Virus record (IMG/VR): IMGVR_UViG_3300027733_000010
Coordinates: 1 to 34,977 of that record
Origin: a virus
Reading direction: 5' to 3' (one strand)
DNA length: 34,977 nt
A program made the position numbers and the translations under genes. Shown one piece after another: positions 20,700 to 28,049 of this stretch. Under the pieces are notes generated by a model. The model was not told the origin of the DNA. It did no database searches and saw only the letters and a list, made by a program, of their open reading frames with translations. Within the stretch, counting starts at the first letter, position 1, and every line of letters begins with the position of its first letter.

Positions 20700-21553
20700 C
20701 AGCTGAGTTTCTTAAAGTTTTCAGTCAGGATCACTGGAACGGTGTTGCGCCAGCGAACTTTGTGATGAATACGCGGGCCGCTCCCTCCATCCAAGACTGA
20801 GATCTTCACTGACGACGGCTGATAGATCACCGAATAGAATGTTTTGACGTATGTTCCGCTGTCCAGATACAGCTCCGTAAGTCCGCCGCTGTTAGATTGA
20901 GTCCGCTTCTGCTTTAGACAGACTTTCATCACCGTCAGGAAAATCCCTCCGCGCACTCCATTATCAACGTATGAATTAACGTCCTCGTTGATCCGACCGA
21001 AGAACTTGAAAGGCCTGTCCGTGGAGCAAAAAAAGCTGTTCATCGCCTTACGCTTTGGCTTGCGCCATGCAGATCCCTGGTCGCCGCCAACGTAGTCACC
21101 GCTCTGAGCCATCGCGATGGTCAAGGCCGGGATACTGATGTAATAATCCATCATCACATCCATCAGGGCGTCCAGGTCGACGAGCCGCTTGTCCACGTAG
21201 TTCCCCTGGTGATCTGCCATGTGGCGGAAATCCGTGTAATCATCATCGAGCATAATGAAATAACGGATGCCCAGATCCTTAGCGATGTCGAAGCATGCGT
21301 TCCGTGCATAAACCACCCCACGACGTCCTGGGAAGTTATCTCCGATGTCCGTGTAGCCGGCCGCTTTTTCCTTATCAAAAACGTAAAGCTCATCGCCAAA
21401 CTTTTCACGATACTCTTCATGCGACTGATCTTCGTTGTCGATGATCACGACGATGCGTCCCGTGTATCCCAGGCGGCGCAAAGTTTTGTAAGTGAAAACC
21501 TTATTAGCCCGTCCGTGCGTAAGGATGAAAGCGGCGAAGTCTTTATGCTTCAT
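20699..21553 (-). CDS. TET-associated-type glycosyltransferase (DNA base glycosylation), 284 aa
   Basis: The GT-A-like fold is visible: FILTHGRANKVFTYKTLRRLG (start about residue 10), IVVIIDNEDQS, then VVYARNACFDIAKDLGIRYF followed by the DDD sugar-nucleotide/metal motif at residues 103-105 (MLDDDYTDF). This HGRA...YTG...ARNA...LDDDY series matches TET/JBP-associated glycosyltransferases (TAGT), which add sugars to 5-hydroxymethyl pyrimidines in phage DNA. I chose the ATG at 21553, which overlaps the ParB-domain gene by 11 bases; a longer frame from 21655 lies inside that gene. The presumed product is sugar-decorated bases that block host nucleases. Confidence 0.8.
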   Translation of the reverse strand: MKHKDFAAFILTHGRANKVFTYKTLRRLGYTGRIVVIIDNEDQSHEEYREKFGDELYVFDKEKAAGYTDIGDNFPGRRGVVYARNACFDIAKDLGIRYFIMLDDDYTDFRHMADHQGNYVDKRLVDLDALMDVMMDYYISIPALTIAMAQSGDYVGGDQGSAWRKPKRKAMNSFFCSTDRPFKFFGRINEDVNSYVDNGVRGGIFLTVMKVCLKQKRTQSNSGGLTELYLDSGTYVKTFYSVIYQPSSVKISVLDGGSGPRIHHKVRWRNTVPVILTENFKKLS

Positions 21554-22349
21554 CGTCTTCCTTCTCCTGGGAAGTTTCATGTGCCGCCGCGTAGATGTCT
21601 TCGATCTGCTTTGACAGTGCGACATAACCGCCCTCGATGGCCTTATTGAAATCAATAATCACAAGGGCCGAAGCTTCCATGAGCTCCTGGACTTCCTTCG
21701 TGGCGTGGCAGTAATATTCAGCGATGTTCTGGTAATCGAAGATCACATGACGCTGGGCCGCTTGCATCAGGAAGGCCTTTTCCTCTTCCGTGGCTCCAGA
21801 CTCTAGGATCTTATCAGTCAGCTCTTCCATCTTCTTTTTATCAGTCAGGATGGAAAGATCCGGCTTCTCTCCCCTTGGCTCGTAAATCGGTGTGTCGATC
21901 TTCTTAGTGTAATAACCAGGATCAGAAGGATCTTCATGTTCTCCCATCAGCGCCGCAAGATCCTCAGGACTGAAACCGATTGCGTCCATGTCCACCAGGC
22001 CAGCTTCCTGGATCGCCATCAATTCAATCTTCAGGAGCTCATCGTTCCATCCTGCGTTCAGCGCCAGCTTGTTATCAGCCAGGACGTAGGCCTTCACCCG
22101 CTCTGGAGTCAGATGCTTCAGCTTGATCACGGGGACTTTTTCCAGGCCTAATTTCTTAGCCGCCATCAGACGACCGTGACCAGCGACGACAGTTAAATCG
22201 TCTTGAACTAAAATGGGATTATTAAACCCGAACTCGCTGATGCTTTTCGTCAGCTGTTCCACTTGCTCAGCAGAGTGCGTCCGAGCGTTGTTAGCGTAGG
22301 GTTTAAGATCCTCAGTCGGGATCATAATCACTTCGTGGAATGGGGTCAT
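21543..22349 (-). CDS. ParB/Srx-N domain protein paired with the glycosyltransferase, 268 aa
   Basis: Residues about 8-95 are a ParB N-terminal domain: PTEDLKPYANNARTHSAEQV, then NPILVQDDLTVVAGHGRLMA with the GHGR nucleotide-binding motif at 57-60. The C-terminal domain (RHVIFDYQNIAEYYCHATKE, then ALVIIDFNKAIEGGYVALS) is not the partition HTH domain. It overlaps the glycosyltransferase gene, so the pair is probably translated together. ParB-N domains in phage modification loci have been proposed to act on DNA or nucleotides; a role in guiding or priming base modification is inference. Confidence 0.8.
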   Translation of the reverse strand: MTPFHEVIMIPTEDLKPYANNARTHSAEQVEQLTKSISEFGFNNPILVQDDLTVVAGHGRLMAAKKLGLEKVPVIKLKHLTPERVKAYVLADNKLALNAGWNDELLKIELMAIQEAGLVDMDAIGFSPEDLAALMGEHEDPSDPGYYTKKIDTPIYEPRGEKPDLSILTDKKKMEELTDKILESGATEEEKAFLMQAAQRHVIFDYQNIAEYYCHATKEVQELMEASALVIIDFNKAIEGGYVALSKQIEDIYAAAHETSQEKEDDEA

Positions 22350-22472
22350 GGATTGTTCAGAGTTTAGAGTTTAGAGTTTTGACTAAAATCACACATTTTT
22401 CAGGTAGAGTCGGAACCACCCGTGCGACAGGGGTAGGGAGCCAATAGATTTCTTCATGGGGTAGGCCGGAAA
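22350..22472. other. 123-base gap upstream of the ParB-domain gene
   Basis: The 3' part on the minus strand is an A/C-rich leader made of three AAACTCT units (22359-22379). Two GGGGTAGG words lie at about 22430 and 22458. A 22-codon frame (MKKSIGSLPLSHGWFRLYLK...) is present but too short to support. No clear sigma70 promoter was found, although the unit boundary suggests one. Confidence 0.45.
22359..22379. repeat. three tandem 7-bp repeats in the ParB-gene leader
   Basis: AGAGTTT on the plus strand (AAACTCT on the minus strand) occurs three times without gaps, ending 9 bases before the ATG at 22349. It is another form of the unstructured A/C-rich leader used by this phage. Confidence 0.85.
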
Positions 22473-23153
22473 TCAGCGTGAAATGCCGCGGAGAATGGAA
22501 GAGATCCGCATGTTATTAACCTCATCCTCTGGCCTCATGAACCTGGAAGGATCCAAACCGAGACGACGCAGGAGCTTGCGACACCTCAGGGACACTGCCG
22601 CACGTGACATCTTATGACGCTTAGCCAGGACTGTCATCTTCGGAGGTTTGCCTTCACCGACCACGATGCGAATGATGTCAGCATGAAGACGCATGGCTGG
22701 ATCAGTGGATCCATCCAGGCCTTCCAGCAGGAAGTGGAGCGTGGCTCTCAGGCGTATGGAAGCCAGCTCAAGCTCTGCCAATCGTGGGTCGATGCCCTTG
22801 CCTTCTTCCTCCCTGGCCTGGACTTCATCCAGGGTCGGATTAGTGAGCTCTCGATTTAGTGCGAACGACCCCATCCTTTGCATCACCCGATTGAATGACT
22901 CTTCCTCATTCCGTTGGAAGTCGAAATGATTGCCGTTCATCCTGGATCTGCTTTCCAGAGCTTCCCCATCGCCAGGGGCATCGGCCCTAAACGCACCAGA
23001 AGCGATCAAGGATCTGCGTTCCTGATCAGATAAACGCTTCCACCAAAGGGAATACTCGCGATTAATTGTTTTCTCGGAGCTCAATCGATTAGGTCGTCTG
23101 GTTTCGTGTGATTTCGAGCAGATCGACCAGGTTTCGAGCGTTATCGAGCACAA
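22473..23153 (-). CDS. helix-turn-helix regulatory protein, up to 226 aa
   Basis: The C-terminal 60 residues contain an HTH (MTVLAKRHKMSRAAVSLRCR) followed by a basic stretch (KLLRRLGLDPSRFMRPEDE), similar to sigma-region-4 or terminase-small-type HTHs. The middle is acidic and helical. The N-terminal residues from the ATG at 23153 are encoded by the 10-bp TCG array and may not be translated; a TTG at 23084 (SSEKTINREYSLWWKR) would give 203 aa and start just below the array. Its place between replication and late genes suggests a transcription regulator, perhaps of late genes. Confidence 0.65.
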   Translation of the reverse strand: MCSITLETWSICSKSHETRRPNRLSSEKTINREYSLWWKRLSDQERRSLIASGAFRADAPGDGEALESRSRMNGNHFDFQRNEEESFNRVMQRMGSFALNRELTNPTLDEVQAREEEGKGIDPRLAELELASIRLRATLHFLLEGLDGSTDPAMRLHADIIRIVVGEGKPPKMTVLAKRHKMSRAAVSLRCRKLLRRLGLDPSRFMRPEDEVNNMRISSILRGISR

Positions 23154-23286
23154 TCGGCCAGATCGGCCAGCTTTCGATGACTTTCGGATGAGTCGAATAG
23201 GTTTCGAGCGTTTTCGAGCAAAGCGAACGCAATCGAACAGCTTTCGTTTCAGAAAGGCCGTTTCGATGCAAATCGATTGGGTCGGT
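23075..23286. repeat. phased array: TCG(A) every 10 bp
   Basis: TCG occurs at 23075, 23086, 23095, 23105, 23115, 23124, 23135, 23145, 23155, 23164, 23175, 23185, 23194, 23205 and 23215: fourteen steps of 9-11 bases averaging exactly 10. It continues more loosely at 23234, 23245, 23264, 23274 and 23283. Most units are TCGA. A longer 70-bp period is visible: GGTTTCGAGCGTTWTCGAGC begins at 23131 and again at 23201. A step of 10 is not a codon multiple, so the repeat acts at the DNA level. It could be a replication origin, a cooperative operator or a bent-DNA site. Confidence 0.85.
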
Positions 23287-23330
23287 TGTCAAGCGGTTCT
23301 ATTCGGAACACCGCTTTTCAATACGCAATT

Positions 23331-23660
23331 TCAATCTTTCACGTTATTGATCCAGATCTTCCTGGCTGGATCATAACTGATCAGGCCTAATCGAACAGCT
23401 TTCGTCTTGAATGACCGTGGCTGAAAACCGAAGTCCTGGGCCGTCATAAAACATCGCTCTTTAAGCTGATCCTGGGTTATCTCCTTAGGCCATTCGCTGA
23501 CGTAACCCTTAAGCTTCTGGTTTCTTCCCTGGTAGGTCGCCCTTGCCGACGCTATTGCCCGTAGTCTGGTCTGCTCCATGGCTTCTGGTTTCTCCCTCCA
23601 GAGGCGTTTCCATAGCTTCAGGAGTCTGATCCTGGGGTTAGGATGATAATCGCTCATCAT
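23331..23660 (-). CDS. winged-helix-like DNA-binding protein, 109 aa
   Basis: The protein is basic. Its C-terminal half (TQDQLKERCFMTAQDFGFQP, then SFKTKAVRLGLISYDPARKI) has the helix-turn-helix-wing pattern of small winged-helix proteins. ATGs at 23660 and 23657 are both possible; the first overlaps the upstream stop (ATGA). It lies directly upstream of the phased array and downstream of the helicase, the usual site for an origin-binding or loader protein. The gene starting at 25482 carries a similar TKAV(K/R)L core. Confidence 0.6.
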   Translation of the reverse strand: MMSDYHPNPRIRLLKLWKRLWREKPEAMEQTRLRAIASARATYQGRNQKLKGYVSEWPKEITQDQLKERCFMTAQDFGFQPRSFKTKAVRLGLISYDPARKIWINNVKD

Positions 23661-23821
23661 CGGCCTGGCTTGGCTGAGGATCCTGGGGCGAAGGGAGCCC
23701 ATCCAGGGCGAACCTGAAGCCCTAATCTCTGAAAGAGATTACGGTGTGGCTCCCTGGTTTTGACCATGCGTCCTGGACGCCCCTTAGGGGTGGGGTTGTG
23801 GTCTGGGGTAGGGTAGGACAT
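23657..23821 (-). CDS. small proline-rich hypothetical protein, 54 aa
   Basis: The frame starts MSYPTPDHNPTPKGRPGRMV, 4 bases after the helicase stop, and ends APFAPGSSAKPGR. Its TGA overlaps the next ATG. Part of the start region is a GGGGTAGGG word, which encodes the YPTP segment on the minus strand. It is basic and rich in Pro, Gly and Arg, so it is probably disordered. It could be a real linker gene or a chance frame. Confidence 0.45.
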   Translation of the reverse strand: MSYPTPDHNPTPKGRPGRMVKTREPHRNLFQRLGLQVRPGWAPFAPGSSAKPGR

Positions 23822-23825
23822 GGGA

Positions 23826-25151
23826 TCACCAGCTCCGTGGCTTCTGAGGGGATCTGGAAGGGGTTTGCGGGGCATCCTCAGAAGGCGTCCCCTCCCCTGG
23901 CTGAGCGTATTCCCATCGGATCTCGCCCTTGGCTCTGGCATGGCGGATGCTGATCTCCCCTGCAAAGTCCCCGACCGAGTTCTTCAGGCCAGCTCTTCCT
24001 CGCCTCTTCGTCAGTCCGAACTTAAAGATTGGCTCTTCCCCTTGCTGACGCACCAGAACTGCCACTTCGCGAAAATAATTGACGAACTCGGAACTCCCCG
24101 CCCCTGAGTAAGCCAGGTCGGCCACTGTCTGCCCTTCCTTGTCCTTTGCCGCCCGTGGCTTCGTCGTGTGATGCATCGCGATCAGGACTGCCTGGGTTTC
24201 CACCAGGACTTTATTCAGATCATGACGAAGGAACTTTGAAGCCGCCTGTTGATCTGCGATGTCGATGCCAGCAAAAGACAGAAGAGGATCGACGAAGATC
24301 AGGTCGGCCCTATGCTGGACGATCAAATCCCTCAGCATGCCAGGGAAGGCGTCGCCCACTGAATTGATGTCACGAAAGATCGCCAGGTTTTCCTCCAGGG
24401 CGTTCTTCTCATCAGGCCAGAGCTGAGCTCCAGCCACGACATCCTGATACGCCTCCGCCACGTCCCCGAAGTCATTTTCCGCCTGGACGATAACGATACG
24501 CAAGGGACGCTTTGCCTTGATGCCGAAGAAGTCCTTGCGGCCACCGACAGACCAATGGACAGCCGCTTGCATCATCAGGGACGACTTGCCGACTCCAGCT
24601 TGTGAGACGATCAGGGCGGATCCGCCTTTGCAGAGCCATCGATTACCCAGGACAGTGTTAGGATCATTCATGCGATCAAAAGCCAGGAGCTCATCCGCAA
24701 TCATCTTGACCGGGACGCCAGACTTCTGGCCTCGTCCCTGGACTGCTTTCAGAGATCCTTCCGTGTAAGCCAGGAGAGTCTCGGGGTCGGTGGCAGGATC
24801 GGCAGAAAGCTCCGCTGTCTTTTTCGCCACCGTGTTGATGTGACGCAGAACCGACTGACGCCTGACTTCATCTGCCCATGCGGGATTGATCAGTGAAGAT
24901 CCCACCAGGGAAGTGATCTCCGAGACATAGAAGGCCTCGACGGTGGATTTGCGTTCCCGCAGACGCATCGTAACGGTCAGCTCATCAGCCGTCACATTTT
25001 CTTCAGATAAGGAGAGGATCGCTGAGGCGATGTCCTGATGCTTTGGCTCCAGGAAGTCCGAAGGGATTAGGTTCGGAGGAAAAGGAAGTGAGTCCCTCAG
25101 GACTCCGCCGAGAAGAAAACGCTCGACGTCGGTGTTTTGTGGATTGGGCAT
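23826..25151 (-). CDS. replicative helicase: DnaB N-domain plus RepA-like ATPase, 441 aa
   Basis: Residues about 1-100 are a DnaB N-terminal helical domain (TDVERFLLGGVLRDSL, then DVASAIL-like LSLSEENVTADELTVTMRL). The ATPase domain has Walker A SQAGVGKSS (183-191), Walker B ADLIFVDPLLSF (about 282-293) and the sensor-type VLIAMHHTTKPRA, as in RepA/AAA_25 hexameric helicases. The C-terminus is Pro/Ser-rich. It should unwind the phage replication fork. It lies between two small winged-helix-like genes and near the phased TCG array, suggesting a local origin. Confidence 0.88.
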   Translation of the reverse strand: MPNPQNTDVERFLLGGVLRDSLPFPPNLIPSDFLEPKHQDIASAILSLSEENVTADELTVTMRLRERKSTVEAFYVSEITSLVGSSLINPAWADEVRRQSVLRHINTVAKKTAELSADPATDPETLLAYTEGSLKAVQGRGQKSGVPVKMIADELLAFDRMNDPNTVLGNRWLCKGGSALIVSQAGVGKSSLMMQAAVHWSVGGRKDFFGIKAKRPLRIVIVQAENDFGDVAEAYQDVVAGAQLWPDEKNALEENLAIFRDINSVGDAFPGMLRDLIVQHRADLIFVDPLLSFAGIDIADQQAASKFLRHDLNKVLVETQAVLIAMHHTTKPRAAKDKEGQTVADLAYSGAGSSEFVNYFREVAVLVRQQGEEPIFKFGLTKRRGRAGLKNSVGDFAGEISIRHARAKGEIRWEYAQPGEGTPSEDAPQTPSRSPQKPRSW

Positions 25152-25179
25152 GGGTTAAGGGAAAGGGGTTTGATGTAGA

Positions 25180-25482
25180 TCAGGGACGTCGTCGATGTCT
25201 AATCAAATGCGTCGGCTTCCTGGACGGGGGGCCGTAATGATCCAGGAGACGCAGTCGCCCTTTTGTGATTACACGAAAGCGACGTATTTCCAGGATGTTA
25301 AGTTTGACGGCCTTCGTCAGATAAATCCGCCCCTGAGCTTGAGAGAGCTTCCATTTTTTGCACCAGTCTTCACGTTTCAGAAAACCGGGGTCAGGTTTCA
25401 CGGCGGACTTATTAATTTCTGCCAGGACAGCGGAAAGGATCGCGTCCGCGTTTCTTCTGTAAGCCATGCGTGAAGCTTTCAT
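25180..25482 (-). CDS. winged-helix-like replication-region protein, 100 aa
   Basis: I chose the ATG at 25482 because it overlaps the upstream TGA (ATGA). The sequence is very basic, with the core REDWCKKWKLSQAQGRIYLT followed by KAVKLNILEIRRFRVITKGR, a helix-turn-helix and wing pattern. The final HLIRHRRRP is Arg-rich. It lies immediately upstream of the helicase gene, so it may bind the origin or load the helicase. The core resembles the gene starting at 23660, suggesting an old duplication. Confidence 0.6.
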   Translation of the reverse strand: MKASRMAYRRNADAILSAVLAEINKSAVKPDPGFLKREDWCKKWKLSQAQGRIYLTKAVKLNILEIRRFRVITKGRLRLLDHYGPPSRKPTHLIRHRRRP

Positions 25483-25652
25483 TCGTTTGTCCTTCCTTCC
25501 AGATAATCGCATCGGTTCTGAAGTGTCTCGACCTCGGCCTTGAGGCGGGCGTTCTCTTCCTTAAGTTTGACCATGTCTTCCTTAGCTAACCTTGCCGCAT
25601 AAAGAAATACGGTCAGATAATCAAGTTCGCCAGGATCTCTTTCGTGGTTCAT
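25479..25652 (-). CDS. short coiled-coil protein, 57 aa
   Basis: The frame starts MNHERDPGELDYLTVFLYAA at 25652, where the ATG overlaps the metallophosphoesterase TGA (ATGA). The second half is a leucine-heptad coiled coil (KLKEENARLKAEVETLQNR). Its own stop overlaps the next ATG. It is probably an oligomeric adaptor; no function is assigned. Confidence 0.7.
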   Translation of the reverse strand: MNHERDPGELDYLTVFLYAARLAKEDMVKLKEENARLKAEVETLQNRCDYLEGRTNE

Positions 25653-26416
25653 TTGCGTAATCCTTTCGGTGGAGTCCAGACGGTGAGATCTGACTGCCAG
25701 AGCCAGCGATCGCCGATGCGGTGGATGATCCAGGCCTTCCAATCTTTCCCCTGGAACCAGCCAGCGATGAAACCGTTGTTCCATCTGGCCGTGCCGAGAT
25801 AATTTGATGCGTAATCCATGTCGTCGATCCTGCATAGGCAAGGCGACATGTAAGCCGCACCGCCTCCGTGCTTTGGCAGATTGACCTGGTGGCCCGTGTG
25901 TCCATGTCCGCACATGAACAGTCCGCCTTCTTCAGCGTAATGCATGCCCATTTTAGTCAGGTTCGTGCCGATGCCGTGATGAGCAGAGATCGGGCCGACA
26001 CGCAGAAGTCCGAGCTTATGATGATAAGGGAGGATCCGCCTGGCTCCCGCCTTGTAAGCTTCACGATTGATCCTGGCTTCCAGGTCGGAGCAATAATCCC
26101 TGACGACAGCCGCAGGATGTGATCTCGCCATGTGCGTCAGTCTGTATTCGTGATTTCCCTTGAGCAGATACGTCGGGCGGAACTTATGCAAAAAATCGAT
26201 GCCATGTTCCACGTCGTCTTTCAGGGACTCAGCTCCCTCGGTGTCAGACATCGCCCCTTTACGAAGTGAACGCATGTCAAAGTGGTCGCCTCCGGCGATC
26301 CTCAGATCTGGTTTAAAGTCCTTACAATAGGCGTAAAGAGCTTGCAGACTTTCATCGTCGCACATGTCCCCATGTGAGTCTGAAGCGAAGACGAACTTCG
26401 TGGGTTTAGTGGTCAT
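25649..26416 (-). CDS. calcineurin-like metallophosphoesterase, 255 aa
   Basis: All hallmark motifs are present in order: SDSHGD (residues 12-17), AGGDHFD (about 41-47), KGNHE (about 91-95), HHG (about 144) and GHGHTG (about 170-175). Such enzymes hydrolyse phosphodiesters or phosphomonoesters with a di-metal centre; in phages they include nucleases, nucleotide phosphatases and cyclic-nucleotide phosphodiesterases. It lies beside the dNMP kinase and recombination genes, so nucleotide or DNA-end processing is plausible. A role in degrading cyclic-nucleotide defence signals is possible but unsupported. Confidence 0.88.
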   Translation of the reverse strand: MTTKPTKFVFASDSHGDMCDDESLQALYAYCKDFKPDLRIAGGDHFDMRSLRKGAMSDTEGAESLKDDVEHGIDFLHKFRPTYLLKGNHEYRLTHMARSHPAAVVRDYCSDLEARINREAYKAGARRILPYHHKLGLLRVGPISAHHGIGTNLTKMGMHYAEEGGLFMCGHGHTGHQVNLPKHGGGAAYMSPCLCRIDDMDYASNYLGTARWNNGFIAGWFQGKDWKAWIIHRIGDRWLWQSDLTVWTPPKGLRK

Positions 26417-26422
26417 GAGAAA

Positions 26423-26812
26423 TCATCTGGAACACTTGAGAGGATCAACATGTTCAGGCGGAAAAAGATTATAGATCTTCGTCTGTCCAGGAGGCGGTGG
26501 AAACGCAGATTTGATCCTAAAGGAAAGGCCGTAGGCCTGGACTTCCTCGACGCTCATCTGCATCATTTCCGCAGTGTCCTTTAGGCCTATGCCCAGGCGG
26601 AAAGCTTCCCTGATCAGCACGGCAGGATCATAAGGGATAGATTGACCTCGATCGATGGCCGGACCTGTCCTAGAATGAGTCGTGTCGTCCTTTGAACACG
26701 CCAGGAGAAAATGAGCCCGTGCCAGGGATAGACCGAGGATCTCGCACCGCTCCTGGAGATCCAGTGGGCGTCGGGGTGAATTGTCGCAGACCATCTCGCC
26801 GTCAGAGTCCAA
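26423..26812 (-). CDS. hypothetical protein with HTH-like segment, 129 aa
   Basis: I do not recognise this protein. It begins acidic (MDSDGEMVCDNSPRRPLDLQ), and the segment AFRLGIGLKDTAEMMQMSVE resembles a helix-turn-helix recognition region. The C-terminus is Pro-rich (PPPPGQTKIYNLFPPEHVDP). The gene overlaps the dNMP-kinase gene by 11 bases and ends 6 bases before the metallophosphoesterase gene, so it is in the same transcription unit. Confidence 0.65.
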   Translation of the reverse strand: MDSDGEMVCDNSPRRPLDLQERCEILGLSLARAHFLLACSKDDTTHSRTGPAIDRGQSIPYDPAVLIREAFRLGIGLKDTAEMMQMSVEEVQAYGLSFRIKSAFPPPPGQTKIYNLFPPEHVDPLKCSR

Positions 26813-27380
26813 GCTGTCGAGCCAGGTTCTTTCCTTCGCTGAGAATTGATGGTTTGCTATCAGGTTTGAAGCCGTAGTTCACATGCACGGGGACGTTGCG
26901 AACGATCTCCCCGATGGATTTTCCTTCTTCTTCGTTGGCCGCTTCTACTCCAGCCGTCGTCACCTGGACGGTGTAGATCTTCCATTCGTCACCGAGGGCG
27001 TAATTCACGATGGTCAGTTCATTCATGTATCGCCAGTCGGAGCAGATCACCGTCACGTCTTCATCTGGAAACCGTTTGGCGTCCCGCATGCATTGGCGCG
27101 TGAAGGCGTGGGCGAAAACATCGCGGTCGATAGATCTGGCAAACATGCCAGCCGCTACCAGGAACTCGCGATGCTTAACCTTGAATGACTCATTACGGAA
27201 AGTGCGGGATGATCCGCTTCCTCCCAGATCCAGGACTTGCAGATAACAGTCGCATGCATGCTTAAGCATGTCCGCGAAATTAAGACGAACGCTGGGCCGC
27301 TTGGCTCCGAGCTCAATCCCTTCAGCCAGGGAGTCCTTCCCCGCACGTGCGTATCCAGTGATCAAGATGATTGCTTTCAT
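26802..27380 (-). CDS. deoxynucleoside monophosphate kinase, 192 aa
   Basis: The N-terminal P-loop is GYARAGKDS (residues 9-17), the form used by phage dNMP kinases of the T4 gp1 type, followed by LNFADMLKHACD and the region VICSDWRYMNELTIV. These enzymes phosphorylate dNMPs, including modified ones, for DNA synthesis. In phages with altered bases, such a kinase lets modified nucleotides enter the dNTP pool. The length is near that of small gp1-like kinases. Confidence 0.8.
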   Translation of the reverse strand: MKAIILITGYARAGKDSLAEGIELGAKRPSVRLNFADMLKHACDCYLQVLDLGGSGSSRTFRNESFKVKHREFLVAAGMFARSIDRDVFAHAFTRQCMRDAKRFPDEDVTVICSDWRYMNELTIVNYALGDEWKIYTVQVTTAGVEAANEEEGKSIGEIVRNVPVHVNYGFKPDSKPSILSEGKNLARQLGL

Positions 27381-27400
27381 GCGAGGAAGGATTTGATGGA

Positions 27401-27880
27401 TCAGAACGGGACTTGTTCTTCGGCCCCGGAAGAGAACGACTCAGGAACGTCGGCGGACTTTCCGTAGATCTCACCGCTGACGGGAGTGATTTTCGTCAGC
27501 TTGTAGTTAAACTGCATCTTTCCGTTCCACTCCTTATCGGGAGTGACATCCAGTTCGATGGTCGCCTTCTTACCGAAAGCGGGAGAAACATAACGGATCA
27601 GGTTTTCCACGTTCATGGAAGAAGGCGGTTCAGGGGCGAAGCTTCCAGTGAGCTTGCCCACCAGCATCGCCAGGCCTTTGCCGTATTCGACAGAGTAATT
27701 TTTCGTCATGCAGTTACCGTCACCGTCCACGAAGAACAGGCGGCAGGAAGCGAAGTTACGCTTGTTCAGCTTGAAGCGTTCCGACAGCTTTTCTTCTTTC
27801 GGTTTGATCATTTTCAGGATGTAAGTCCCGCTCTTCTCGATGTTCTTGAGAGGCGGGAGTTCGTTGTTATGCGGGTTCAT
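27401..27880 (-). CDS. single-strand DNA-binding-like protein, 159 aa
   Basis: I chose the ATG at 27880, with the leader CAAACCCATAACATA; an upstream frame from 27994 enters the neighbouring gene. The body is beta-rich (SGTYILKMIKPKEEKL, then FASCRLFFVDGDGNCMTKNY and WNGKMQFNYKLTKITP). The C-terminal tip EEQVPF after an acidic/Ser stretch mimics the SSB tail DDDIPF that recruits repair proteins. It lies between the exonuclease and the kinase genes, consistent with an SSB serving replication and annealing. Confidence 0.65.
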   Translation of the reverse strand: MNPHNNELPPLKNIEKSGTYILKMIKPKEEKLSERFKLNKRNFASCRLFFVDGDGNCMTKNYSVEYGKGLAMLVGKLTGSFAPEPPSSMNVENLIRYVSPAFGKKATIELDVTPDKEWNGKMQFNYKLTKITPVSGEIYGKSADVPESFSSGAEEQVPF

Positions 27881-27930
27881 TATGTTATGGGTTTGATGGG
27901 AATAGGAAATGAGAGTGAAAGGGCAGATGG

Positions 27931-28047
27931 TCATTTGCTCAGGATCTTGATGGCGGCGGCCAGCAGAGTCGCACGATAAGCCAGACCGATGCAAGCCGTA
28001 AAACAGCCAGCCGACACTTCAGCGAAATCTTTTGCGAAGGATGACAT
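27931..28047 (-). CDS. 38-aa membrane-type microprotein
   Basis: The frame MSSFAKDFAEVSAGCFTACI continues as GLAYRATLLAAAIKILSK. The central 20 residues are hydrophobic with two Cys, then a basic end. It starts 2 bases after the exonuclease stop and ends 50 bases before the SSB-like gene. Spacing and composition support a real microprotein; function unknown. Confidence 0.5.
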   Translation of the reverse strand: MSSFAKDFAEVSAGCFTACIGLAYRATLLAAAIKILSK

Positions 28048-28049
28048 GA

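Noticed and set aside
20699-21655. Longer start of the glycosyltransferase at 21655
   Set aside because: The extra 34 residues are Arg/Ser-rich, overlap the ParB-domain gene by over 100 bases and precede the natural fold start at MKHKDFAAFILTHGR.
21543-22349. ParB-domain gene as a plasmid-type partition system
   Set aside because: There is no ParA gene and no partition HTH in its C-terminal half; the overlapping glycosyltransferase points to DNA modification.
22391-22459. 22-codon frame (MKKSIGSLPLSHGWFRLYLK...) in the gap before the ParB-domain gene
   Set aside because: It is too short, has no leader, and is built partly from the GGGGTAGGG word.
23089-23292. 67-codon minus-strand frame through the TCG array
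   Set aside because: The frame is open because TCG-phased sequence lacks stops; the 10-bp step is incompatible with a protein repeat.
27371-27979. Plus-strand frame of about 200 codons opposite the SSB-like gene
   Set aside because: It is antisense to a gene with a good leader and an SSB-like tail, and its residues show no fold-like pattern.
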